From the NCBI RefSeq assembly GCF_020520425.1, contig NC_079487.1, positions 50,196,719-50,260,718 on the forward strand: a stretch of 64,000 nt of DNA, written 5' to 3'. Every line of letters begins with the position of its first letter. Within the stretch, counting starts at the first letter, position 1. This DNA is from Spinacia oleracea. Taxonomy: Eukaryota; Streptophyta; Magnoliopsida; Caryophyllales; Amaranthaceae. The position numbers and the translations under genes are program-made. Below the pieces are notes generated by a model. It ran no database searches and was not told the DNA's origin. It saw only the letters and a program-made list of their open reading frames with translations. Positions 44,965 to 57,998 of this stretch are shown here, in pieces.

Positions 44965-45859
44965 CTGTTAGGTTATGATACATATGACAATTCATAAATC
45001 ATGCGGAAAAACCATAAAGCCAGGAAAGCATATTATTTACACATAATCATTTAGCATAGTTTAGATGCATACACTTTGTTGCGTGCCTTCCCTAGCTGCG
45101 CCCGAACCGAACAAGAACAAGTCTTTAGGACTCCAACTGTCGTCCCTCCGTAGATAGTCCACAGCACGTCCGGATCCGCCTTAAGCTTGACCAACTAGGA
45201 TCGCCCTTAAGGTACTTAGAATTTTCGGCTAGTATAGGCAATTGTATGACTGAATTTTTGCTCTCAAAAATCACTTTGAATACTTGAATACTCTATGCAA
45301 AATAATGACCCTAGGCCTTTATTTATAGAGGTATGGAAAGGGAATCGTAATCCTATTAGGATACGAATTAATTAAACTAGAATCCTAATAGAATTCTTAT
45401 TTGAATTAATTCATCCTTTTAGGTTTAGGAATTTAATCATTAGTCGAAACTTGATAGCTTTAGGATTCGTATAGCACACCAACACACACGCACGCACAGC
45501 AGCCCACGAGGGGCCACTAGTGGAAAAACAATCATTTGCATCACCATATTTGCCTCGCACATTTAAACATGTGACGCAATTGACAGTTTTAAGCATTAAA
45601 ATTAGTCATTTGCGTCGCAGAATTACTAATCTGCGACGCAGATGACTCTAAGATGTTCTTAAAGTCATTTGCGTCGCAGATTAATAATAATGCGACGCAA
45701 AATATTACCTCCTTTGCGTCGCAGAATTACTAATCTGCGACGCAGATGACTCTTAGAGTCATCTGCGTCGCAGATTTACTAATCGGCGACGCAAAGGAGG
45801 TAAAAAATTTTCGGTTTCTAATTAAAATTTAATTATTACCTTTTCCTTTTCTTTTTTAA

Positions 45860-46380
45860 TTTGGTGCGACGCCCTGCTCCCATTCCCTTTCTCCCTCATA
45901 CATTTCCTGCCTCCCCAAACTCTTTCTCTCTCATAATTTCCAGATCTCCATTGTTGAAATTCCAAAGCTTCTCTGTCTCTCCTTCAGAATCAGTATCGAG
46001 CTTTCCCTTCAAAGTCTCCTCTCACCAAATCATCCCAATATCTCAAATTTGTTTTAAAATTCAAGCTTAGCGAATACGAAGGAGGCAAACCCAGATCTGA
46101 AAGCGATGACGTCTTCAGCCGGATTTCAAGCCGCATTCTCTGCAAACTCCAGCTCTGAGGTGGATGACTCGGCGGCGACTCATCTGGGTGCGGTGGAAGT
46201 GGGGCTGAGTTTTTGGGGAATCTGTTGAGTCGACTCAGACCGAGTTGGTCCCGAGTTACACCGCCATAACAACGCCGAAGTGTTGGTGCTGGAGTTTCGG
46301 TTTTTATCGCCACCGACCTTGAATACCTTGTTTCGATCTAAAGGTATTTTCTCTCTCCCTACCGTGATTTCCATGTTTAA
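45860..46380. other. Possible captured exon or UTR in CACTA 1, source unknown
   Basis: A pyrimidine-rich, then GC-rich segment resembles a plant 5' UTR and first exon (an ATG near 46107 opens about 40 codons, beginning MTSSAGFQAAF), followed by a TTT-rich, intron-like stretch. I cannot assign it to a gene. Confidence 0.3.
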
Positions 46381-46848
46381 TTAATTTTGCAACTTTTTCA
46401 TATTGTTTTGATGAATCTAGGGCTTAATTATGTTAGTTAGTTGGTGATTTTGAGTATTTATTTTACGATTGTTTGAACTCTTCATTTTAGGATTTTGATT
46501 TCAGATGTTGTAGTTTGTTATTGATTATGTCGAATCTGTTTAGGATTTTGATTTTGATTTTAGGATTTTGATTTCAGATGAATCTAAATTTTGATTGTTT
46601 GAACCCTAGATTTTGATTTTGATTTTAGGATTTTGATTATGTCGAACTCTTAAAAGAGATTCATTAACTAGCTAAGACAATATCATGAAACATATAGTCC
46701 ATCCAGTTGAAAAAATTCAGTAAGATTTACCTTTGGATTTTTTTCTTTGTCTACCATGATTGCTAGGCAACCCTGCAGTAGAAGCAAGAACTTAATAGAC
46801 ACACATATGCCACATATATGACAGAAAAAACAACTAATTTAGTCTTTT

Positions 46849-48390
<1,542 letters not shown>

Positions 48391-49680
48391 AAAAGTCATT
48401 TGCGTCGCACTTTAGCTAATCTGCGACGCAAATGACATTTTTTTTAACATATTGAAAAGTCATTTGCGTCGCACATTTAGCTAATGTGCGTTGCAAATGA
48501 CATTTTTTTTAACATATTGAAAAGTCATTTGCGTCGCACATTTAGCTAATGTGCGTTGCAAATGACATTTTTTTTAACATATTGAAAAGTCATTTGCGTC
48601 GCACATTTAGCTAATGTGCGTTGCAAATGACTTTTCAGCACCATGCCTGAAAAGTTATTTGCGTCGCACATTAGCTAATTGTGCGACGCAAATAAGGTTC
48701 ATTTGCGTCGCATAAATGTGCGACGCAAATGACTTTTAGTCATTTGCGTCGAGAGCTTTTGCCACGCACGATGTGCGACGCAAATGTGCTTAAAAGTGCG
48801 ATGCAAATGACCCTTTTTCCACTAGTGGGCGCCATGCGCGCGCGCGCAGCCCGCGAGCTCGCAGCCCCATTGCCACGAGGCCCACACGCTGCCGCAGCGT
48901 TGGCGCGCGCTGGGCCTGCCTTGCGGTGGGCCTGGCGCAGCCTTGGCTGGTGCGTTGTGGCGCGCTGGCTTGCTGGGCGATGGCCCCGGCTTCGTGCTGG
49001 GCCTTCGTCTGGCAGGCCTCGTCCGATACTAATTCGTACGATACGCTTCCGATTAATTTCCCGATTTCGGAATTCATTTCCGATACGAACAATATTTAAT
49101 ATTTCCGATTCCGGAATTAATTTCCGTTTCTAACAAATATTTAATATTTCCGTTTCCGGAATTATTTTCCGATTCCGATAATATTTCCGATTCTGACAAT
49201 ATTTCCGTTTCCGGCAATATTTCCGATTCCGGCAATATTTCAATTTCCGATAATATTTTCCGATACGTACCATGTTTCCGTTTCCGGCAACATCTACGAC
49301 TTGGATAATATTTATATTTCCGATACGATCCATATTTCCGTTTCCGGCAATATCATCGTTTCCGGAGCATTCATTTCTTGCCTGTGACGATCTCAGCTCC
49401 CACTGAAACCAAGATCCGTCGATTCCGAATATCCATAGATGGAGTATTTAATGCCATTAAATACTTGATCCGTTTACGTACTATTTGTGTGACCCTACGG
49501 GTTCAGTCAAGAGTAAGCTGTGGATTAATATCATTAATTCCACTTGAACTGAAGCGGCCTCTAGCTAGGCATTCAGCTCACTTGATCTCACTGAATTATT
49601 AACTTGTTAATTAATACTGAACCACATTTATTAGACTTAACATAGAATGCATACTTGGACCAAGGGCATTATTTCCTTCA

Positions 49681-51670
49681 CGAAACCCCAAGGCATCTTT
49701 CTCGAAAGAACCTACAAAATCGTACGCCAAAAGGAAGCATCCCAACATGCATACTTGGGGGCTCCAAGCTACGAAACAACCATAACAAAATAAAAAATCT
49801 CGAAGCAAATGTTTGAACAATCGAAAGGGCACGATGTTTGAGCCCACTTCATGAATGGACCTGACCCCTATCAAGCTTCTAAGCAAACTATTCAAAATCA
49901 GTCATTGCTCAAAAAAAAAAATTGATTCAAGCAAACTGATTAATGGACCGCACACAACGGCCATTCTATGAACGCTCGTTCGCACATACATATCATCATT
50001 CACGAACACGTTCAAAAAAATATAAGAGCGATCAAAGTCTTACACCTCAAGGTATGTTCCTCGGGCCATATAGACTCGCCCAACTATCGCAATAACTGTA
50101 CGCCTTAAGAGCAACAGTTCCTTAAAATAATCGCCCCAAAACGACAAGCACCGTAGTCCACCAATCGGCTACGGCTTCTCAAGAAAATCATCACGTTCTA
50201 AAAACAAAGAAAAAACAAAAGAAAAGAGAATACATAGAACTTCCAAGTGAAATAAACGAATGAACAAGAGGCCAACTGTGTCATCAAAAGACCAGCCCAA
50301 ACAACACTTTCAACGCCCCACCTGGGCGTGAATTATTTCAACGCCCAGGCCTGGGCGCCGAAAATAAACCCAGGCTCAAAAAGGCCCTAACTTCTATTGG
50401 GCCCTGCCATATTCATTCGGCTTGAAAATTGCCGATTTCTTCACTGAAAGTCGCACCTCACGGCTTTGTTAAGAGTAGCACACCACTATAAAGATCACCC
50501 GCACTTACGAGCACGATCCCAAACACGATCAAGGACATTACAAATGCTTATCCCCAAGGAACCTTTTTGACAAGAAATGACCATCAAGCACGAATGCTTG
50601 GGGGCTCGAAAGAAAATATATTATGCAAAGTTAAAAACAATATTCCCAGACTACACTGTACGAAGTCCCGTGTTTGGATTTCTCAAAAAATAAAACTGGT
50701 TTACGACCTCAAGACAAAGGTCGCCGTTGATACTTATACATAGTCCCCTTATCAAGGACCCAGGTAGTGGAAAAATTGAGCCGTAAAGACTAGCTCAAAA
50801 CCATGAAAGATGATGACCACGAGACAATGGTCCGTCTAAGCACGTTGTCAACCCACATTCAGGTTGCAACTAAATCCGAGCATCCCTCGGAAGAATTCGC
50901 TCCTACAAGAATGAATAAAAAGAAATTCTCAAAAAAATCACAAGAAAAAAATGACATAGGGACTTGCCCACCTCAATCAGGAAAGATCGAACCACGCGAG
51001 TTCCAAATTAAAAAACGTATTCAGGGACGTCCACCCTCAGCGGACAGGGCTCGCCCACCTTCAGCGGGCGGGGTCTGCGTCACTAGACGCGCAGGTCCTC
51101 AGTTTTCGAAAATGAAAAGAAAATAAAATCTTCAAAATAAAACAGGCTCGCCATCTTCAGCCGGCGGGGTCTGCGTCACTAACCGCGCAGGTCCTCAGTT
51201 TTCAAAAAATGAGATCTTCAAAACACAAACAGGCTCGCCATCTTCAGCCGGCGGGGTCTACGTCACAAACCACGTAGGTCCTTATTTTCAAAAAGCGCAA
51301 ACAAATTTCAAAATAGATTCGACCACTTCTATCGGACGGGGTGTCCACCCTTAGCGGACATGTCAGCCATCTTTAGCCGGCGGGGTCTACGTCACAAACC
51401 GCGTAGGTCCTTATTTTCAAAAAAGCAAAAACAAATTTCAAAATAGATTCGTCCACTTCTATCGGACGGGGTGTCCACCCTTAGCGGACGAGGTTCGCCA
51501 TCTTTAGTCGGCGGGGTCTACGTCACAAACCGCGTAGGTCCTTATTTTCAAATTTCAAAAACAGATTCGTCCACTTCTATCGGACGGGGTGTCCACCCTT
51601 AGCGGACAGGCTCGCCATCTTTAGCCGGCGGAGTCTGCGCCATTAAACCGCGCAGGTCCTTAGTCGCTGC
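49681..51670 (+). other. Gypsy-like element, 3' non-coding region (left part)
   Basis: No open frame with similarity to known proteins. It contains the hairpin-like motif CAACGCCCAGGCCTGGGCGC (50336-50355), also present in the LTR at 56969-57055, and a GC-rich tandem array at 50990-51660. Its relation to the LTR at 56507 is inferred from the shared motif and from continuity across the CACTA 2 insertion. Confidence 0.55.
50990..51660. repeat. Two-unit tandem array in gypsy 3' region
   Basis: Alternating units, one with GCCATCTTTAGCCGGCGGGG and GTAGGTCCTTATTTTC and the other with CCACTTCTATCGGACGGGG and CCACCCTTAGCGGAC, repeat about six times with drift. Confidence 0.8.
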
Positions 51671-52429
51671 CACTAGTAGAAAAAACCCCTGTTGCAGCGG
51701 GCTTTTAGACCCCTGTTGCAGCGTACATCGTATGCTGCAACTGGGGGGCCTGCAACAAGTCTGAACTTGTTGCAGCGTACACTGTTCGCTGCAAAAAGTG
51801 TTTTTTTGCAGCGTACATGTATATGTACGCTGCAACAAGTGTGCAAAATTAGAAAAAATCTAGACCTGTTGCAGCGTACAAATTGTTGTTCGCTGCAATA
51901 GGGTAGGTTTGTTGCAGCGAACAACAATTTGTACGCTGCAACAGACCTACCCTGTTGCAGCGAACAACAATATGCCCCCTGCAACAAGTCTTCATTTTAG
52001 CCTATTTTCACATACTTGTTGCAGCGTACAAGTATATGTCCCCTGCAACAAAGCCGTCTTTTTGGAGGGAAAATTTTAGTTTTAATTATTTATACCTAGA
52101 GTGCCTTGCACCAAATATAGGAACCTGTCAACAACAATAATAGAATATCGCAATCTGTAGAACAAATATAAAAACAATAATTGGTGTTTTGTATACATAT
52201 CCAAAGTGCACGTACTACATTTAATTATATGTTTCAATTTCAACGTACGCATACATTTTAATATAAAATATTATTCTATAACATCTAAACCAACTCGATC
52301 GCTCACTAGTAGAAAAAACCCTTATTGATCTTCCCTTCTTCTATTTATCCTTGTTCCAGTTCTGTTGTTTGGCCTTGTTATTTGGGTGTCTTCTGCTGTG
52401 TGTATTGCATTTGCAGGTGAGAGTAAAGC

Positions 52430-53000
52430 TAGGGCTTTACATGCATCCCTTCAAAAACTTCTGGCTTCAGAGACACTGCCAACAACCAAGGCACCCAAAT
52501 TAAAAAAATAAAATAAAAATCAAGCTCCATTGAGCACGTAGTACAGTGAAATCAAACACATAAGCTCCAAATAAAGTTAAACAAAAAATATCAAAAACGA
52601 GATTAAACATTCAAAACACAACATCAATGTATTGTAAAACAACACCCCTCGACCCAAAAAAACCAGAGAAAATACGGCATCTTAGAGAGCTATATTAGAA
52701 GATCAACCATAAAGCCTGTAAAGGCTTACATAGAAAAGCAAAACAAAACTATATTGCTGCATCAGACTAGAACTCCTATGAGCAACTAGTGTAAACCAGA
52801 CCTGACTCTGGCATGCTCTGTAAGATCATTCCTTCACTTACCTCCCAGGTTTGATTAAAGTCACTAACATCCTTGATGATGCTAAGCATTGTTTCTTGCA
52901 GCTGAGAACCCAATAACTTGGAAAAGACATGTACAATACGACAATACAAGTTTGGTAAAGCCAGAGTAGTGTACGATGCAAGCCTTATGGTTCTACACAA
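52430..53000. other. Possible captured gene pieces in CACTA 2, source unknown
   Basis: On the plus strand, a short exon-like piece after TTTGCAG at 52417 (ARALHASLQKLLASETLP). On the minus strand, an open stretch at 52776-53000 (FSKLLGSQLQETMLSIIKDV). Neither is recognised. Confidence 0.3.
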
Positions 53001-53952
53001 TAATCAACACAACTTAGCTATACTAGCAAGACGAGAAATGGATTATTCACATAACTATTATGATCAGCCAGTCAAGGACATCAATTTCATCTATTAAAGA
53101 TTCCTCTAATATCTCGTTATACCCAACTCAAGCTTTTTAATTGTGATCAAGCAAAAATACAAATTTAACATTTTGCGTTTCAAACATTTCTAATACTAGT
53201 AAAAATCACCAACATGTCAGGGAATTATCATCCTTCTATTAAAAAAAAAGTTTTTCACCAGCACTAAACCACCCTTGAACATTCCATTGAAATCATGACA
53301 ATAATGCTGAAGAGTTTCTTTGCAATCATATTATGTATGAGTAACTGGGTAAAGGCTATACACATTCTCATTTTGCTATAAGGAGAGCCTTGTTACTTGT
53401 TAAAAACATTAGGGTATAAAGGTATTGTATATTAGCATGAGTCAAGAGTCAAGAAAAACGCTTAGCAACTACAAACTCCGCAGCAACATAGAAACTCTAG
53501 CATGACCATGATGTTCTTGATAATATCCAGCAAATGGAGCAGCATCAAAAGTAGGAATTGTTGGAGTTTTAATGTTTAAATGAGACTAAGGCTCTTATCA
53601 GACATAACTAATTGGTGATGCAGACCAAGCCTTTTGTTAGTAAAGCATGCAACCTAATTTTGATACTTTGCAAAGATGGGCAATGATTTTGTTTATTCAA
53701 GCTTTGAATCAGATTTGGTAGCTATTGTATCTCATCAGAACACAGATACTTCTTTAAACACTAAATAAAAAATCTGACAGAGCCATCAACGAACCCATCA
53801 TTATTAAGATGTCAGATGCTTTAATCGAGTCAATTCAAATCCAAGAAAAGCACAAGTATGAGACAGGGCAAGTTAACAGTACGTATAACTTAGACACCAT
53901 AAAGTACAATTTATAAATGACAACAAAAAAAGTAGACCCCTAATCAGCTCAC
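53001..53952. other. Unassigned interior of CACTA 2
   Basis: AT-rich, intron-like. No gene seen. Confidence 0.35.
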
Positions 53953-54038
53953 ATTTCAGGTAATCTGATGTCAAAGAGTCTGACAGATCCATCAACGAAC
54001 CTGGCAGAAAATTGACCTCCATGAACTTGAGAAGCAGC
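53953..54038 (-). pseudogene. Captured RAPTOR-like WD40 exon
   Basis: The minus strand has AG before 54038 and GT after 53953, giving an 86-bp exon encoding AASQVHGGQFSARFVDGSVR followed by LFDIRLPEM. This matches the WD40 region of plant RAPTOR, the scaffold subunit of TOR complex 1. Only this exon is clear; a further minus-strand piece near 54650-54720 (QISCLPDIEYLTFQKRN) may be from the same or another gene. No full protein is possible. Confidence 0.72.
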
Positions 54039-55730
54039 CTACAAATCCAATAAAAAAGTATTAACCAGACATAAAGACAATTGAACAATATGTTAAAGCA
54101 GCTATTCATAAAGTTAGAGAGAGTAACATATGAATTGATAGCAGCGCATACAGAGTTTTGAAGAAAACTTCTATGCAGAGTTTTCTGCTTGAATATTTCA
54201 AGAAAATTTGAAGACTAAGACTAAAACATCATATTCATGCAACATGTAACAAAGGCTTTTTCAAGCGTAGCCCATAAAGGAGATACCAGTGCTGATATGA
54301 AACACTATTCCTTTTAAAACAGATTCCTTGAACATCAACAAAGGCTAGGTTATAATCTGACACCTTTCATATCAATCTTCATTCATCACTACTATGCACA
54401 ATAAAATTCTTTCAATACCATGATGACTCACCTACCACGTTTCAAGGTAGACACAACAACAACAACTCCTATAGGTTGTGGCGGAGAAATAGTCTTTGAC
54501 TTCCCTGATAATGAGGGTTGTCATTAGAAATTTGGAGATATAATTCTATTATATATAAGTCATGATTCATGACAACAAATTGAACTAAAATACATGTATG
54601 AAACTCAAGTAACAAAAAACGCCTCTGTAGTCTTCTTCTCTATATATTTTTTCATGCACTTACCTCTTGTAGATGATATTGCATTGCGCTTTTGAAAGGT
54701 TAAATATTCAATGTCAGGCAGGCATGAAATCTGCATCAAGAGAAAGAAATTAGCTAGAATAAATTGTCTCTGTAATGCAAGACAGAAAATTAGGAACAAT
54801 TAGGAATAAATTGTCTCTGTAATGCAAGACGGAAAATTCTACAGATGCCACCAGCAAAAGCTAACTAGAAGTAAAAATTTCAAGCTATTAATGATCAAAG
54901 TAATACATGCGCAACAGCTAGTTTCACTTCGCATCAAGGGCAAGCTCGAATTAAAGATTTGCACTCAATGCCACAAATATAAAGCATCAAAATTTAAAGA
55001 ACTAACCCCAAAAAAGCACCCCATCACCATCCCAACAGAAATTAAGCATATGCAAGCAGAATCAAATTTCAATGTCCCCCAACTCCTCAATTGACCTAGT
55101 AGGTCGAAAATCAAAACAAAACGAACACAATTTCATTCCCCCTAACCCTAATTTCCCAAACTTGATGACATTCTAGGGTTTGCGAAAATGAAAATAAAAA
55201 TTATGTCAAAATTAAAGGTCGAGAAGATCACCTGAGCAAAACACACCACCCCCGCAACACGAAACCCTTAGATTACAAAATCTATGTCGCAAAACAACAA
55301 TCGAAATTTGAAATCCTTTGCCCTAATTTCCGAAACTAGGGTTTTTTTAGGGCTTGTAAAATGAAACTAAAAAAAACAATTACTTGTTGTGGCGAGGAGA
55401 GTGACGGCCGAGCAAGCACCAGACTCCCACGACGGGGGAGGACACCAAGGAGAGGAGATTTTCAGCGACTGAAAAGTCGTGGTTCAGCCACCGGCGAGGA
55501 CATCGACGCGACGGGGGAGATGAGGCAAGACCACACACCCACCGGCGAGGACAGCGACGCAGGGCCGAGGAAGGGCTGAGTTCGACGGCGACGCAGGGCC
55601 GAGCAAGGGTTCGACGGTGAAAAGGTTCCACAATGCTTGGAGAGTTGGAGTTGAGCGCGGGGAATGAACTTCTAAAATTTTGAGATATTAGAATTAAGTA
55701 TTCACGAAATACGGAGTCATATTATTGCAG
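54039..55730. other. Unassigned interior of CACTA 2
   Basis: AT-rich DNA, then at 55400-55640 a GC-rich stretch (GACGGGGGAG, CACCGGCGAGGAC) that looks like a captured 5' UTR or first exon on the minus strand. Open frames there are composition-driven and unrecognised. Confidence 0.35.
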
Positions 55731-55976
55731 CAACATATTTTGAAACGCGGACCTGTTGCAGGGTACAATAGCAAGTACGCTGCAACAGTGTCTGGATATT
55801 GCTGCGGGCTTTAATTTTTGTACGCTGCAATAAACAATTTCGCAGCGAACAATAAAAATTTACGTTGTGACAACCCTTTACAGGGTTTGACCCGCGTTGA
55901 CCGACTGATTGTTGCAGGGTATTAATACATGTACGCTGCAACAAGGGGGCTGCAACAGGGGTTTTTTCTACTAGTG

Positions 55977-56506
55977 TGCAGCGATAACTTTTGCTGGATT
56001 TTCCTTCGTTTTACGTCCTATAAAAACAAGGGTGCTGGATTTTCCTTCGTTTTACGTCCTATAAAAACCTGGGTGCTGGATTTTCCTTCGTTTTACGTCC
56101 TATAAAAACAAGGGGGTTTTCTCGTTTAACTAGCCTTGAAAATGAGAATTTTTAAAAAACATTTTACCTCGTGATTGGGCTTGGCCAGGCCCAATTACAC
56201 TTTACAGCTTTGATTTCGAAAAACTCTGTAGCTACTCCCAATGACAAAGTGAGGGAGTTTCTACGCACCTTTAGATCCTTCCAATGACAAAGTGAGGAAA
56301 TTTCTATACTATCAGTTGACAAATCCCAATGACACGTGAGGGATATGTCGACACTTCAAGTGATGACCCTTAAGTCAAATGTTATCACTCGGGGGCTCGT
56401 GAGACCCTCGCAAAACAGGTCACGTATACCATAGCTTGTGTGACGCACTCCGTCTAATACTTTGACCATCGTCTTACTCCAAGACTCAGTCAAAGTGGGG
56501 GCTAAC
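55977..56506 (+). other. Gypsy-like element, 3' region (right part) and polypurine tract
   Basis: Continues 49681-51670 after CACTA 2. A 42-bp unit (GCTGGATTTTCCTTCGTTTT, ACGTCCTATAAAAAC) is repeated three times at 55990-56114. AGTGGGGGCTAAC (56494-56506) is a plausible polypurine tract just before the LTR. Confidence 0.65.
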
Positions 56507-57998
56507 TGTAGACACCTACTTTTGTCCCCATTCCCGAAAGGGAAAGGTTTGATGATGAAAACGTAAATCTCCACTTGACAACGCATCTCCTATAAAATAA
56601 CGAATCTCAATTCCCCTTTCATTTCACCCGAAACCTGCTATTTATGGAAACCTGCTAAAAATAGTAACTGCCGTAAAGGGTAGTTGCTAAAAGTAGTAAG
56701 AATAAAAAGATAGAAACCTGTCAGAATTAGGTGTTGCACTCCAACATAAATCCTAAAAGAAATAGAAATTGTGAAAGGAATTCTATTCCTATCGCAGTTC
56801 GATAAAAGAGTTAACGTATTAATTAAACTCATAACGAACCTAGAGTTCGTAAAGGGCCCAGACGCATTCCGTCGTAAATTGATACGCACCAAATAACTCG
56901 GATTAAGTCTCTTAATGAACTCCGTACTCTAGAGTCCAATATGACAAAGAATTCTGCCAGACCCTATTTTCAACGCCCTGCCCTAGGCGCCGAAAATTCC
57001 AGCGCCCAGAGCTGGGCGCCGAAAATTCCAGCGCCCAGAGCTGGGCGCCGAAAATACTTGGGACAGATTCTTTTCCTAATCCGTTTCGTATTCAAATTCC
57101 CGAAAAACTATCTTTCTACGCCACTCTTTCCTATAAATAGACCCCTAAGTTCGACGTGAAAAGAACACACACAACACATAATTATATTCTGAGTATTGAC
57201 TCCAACCCTTAGCCTAAGCCTCTCGCTGCGAAATTGTTCACGCGTTCTGTCGCAATCGATCCATAAATCGAACAGAACGTATCCTGTCCCATAATTGAGA
57301 TTCGTTAAATAAAAAGGAGAAATAGCAAAGTCAAAGTGGTTAGTTTTCTGAGAACCGTGACGCACCTCTCAAGGGTGCGTCATAATGTGTCCCGTTTCGA
57401 TGATTTAACTGCTTTCCTCGCCCTTTTTATGAACTGTTAAACTAACCTAATCTGATTGTTCTATCACGCCTAATAAATATAATATTTTTGGGAAATCGGA
57501 TTATCATGCTAGGTCCCTTAATGCTATTTAAATCAGATAATCACGATCGAATTAGTATTATATGTTGCATATTGCTAAAATCAATTCAGATTAGTTTAAT
57601 AGTTAACGCATGTCCCTTCAATTATTTATGCTGAGGTAGTAAGGATATCCTGCCTCTGGAGTTATCGACGAGCGAAGTACTCCTCTCGGTAGTTACAGTC
57701 CCCCGAACCCTCAATCTCTACCTTGCGGGTGTATGTTGAGAGATCCCCACACCAGGGATCACAAGGGAACCTACGGCCGTCGTGGTCAAACATAATTGCA
57801 CTCCCTTTATGTCACGATAACCGGGTTTTGCCAGTTTTTCTCATTGTCGTTAAAAACTGAATGGCGACTCCTATATTACTAGTCAATTGGGTGTAAACTC
57901 ACAGGAAATCCAATTACACTTGATTGAATAAAAAGAATCGTCACACCCATGAGGGACGAGGTCACGCATTAGCCTCGTGCTTTTTCGACCCCCTCACA
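56507..57998 (+). repeat. 3' LTR of gypsy-like element (1.5 kb)
   Basis: It begins TGTAGACACCTACTTTTGTC, a start often seen in plant gypsy elements of the Tat/Ogre group, after a polypurine tract. It ends CCCTCACA at 57998, where the 161-bp satellite begins. A TATA box (CTATAAATAG, 57131-57140) lies mid-LTR. A repeated palindromic motif GCGCCCAGAGCTGGGCGC occurs twice at 57000-57050. The 5' LTR is not in the window, so the right border and family are inferred. Confidence 0.7.
57132..57139 (+). promoter_or_regulatory. TATA box of gypsy-like LTR
   Basis: TATAAATA followed by GACCCCTAAG. Transcription from this 3' LTR would run into the satellite array. Confidence 0.55.

Larger units (their letters stand above)
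51671..55976 (-). mobile_element. CACTA transposon 2 carrying a RAPTOR-like fragment
   Basis: The ends CACTAGTAGAAAAAACCCC and its inverse are flanked by the 3-bp duplication TGC (51668-51670 and 55977-55979). Subterminal regions (51690-52060 and 55735-55960) hold repeats of GTTGCAGCGTACA and its inverse, unlike those of CACTA 1. A second copy of the terminus, CACTAGTAGAAAAAACCC, lies inside at 52304, suggesting rearrangement or insertion of one element end into another. No transposase is seen. Strand is given for the main captured gene. Confidence 0.9.

Noticed and set aside
55361..55631. GC-rich open frames on both strands as a gene
   Set aside because: No recognisable protein; better explained as captured UTR or exon sequence in CACTA 2.
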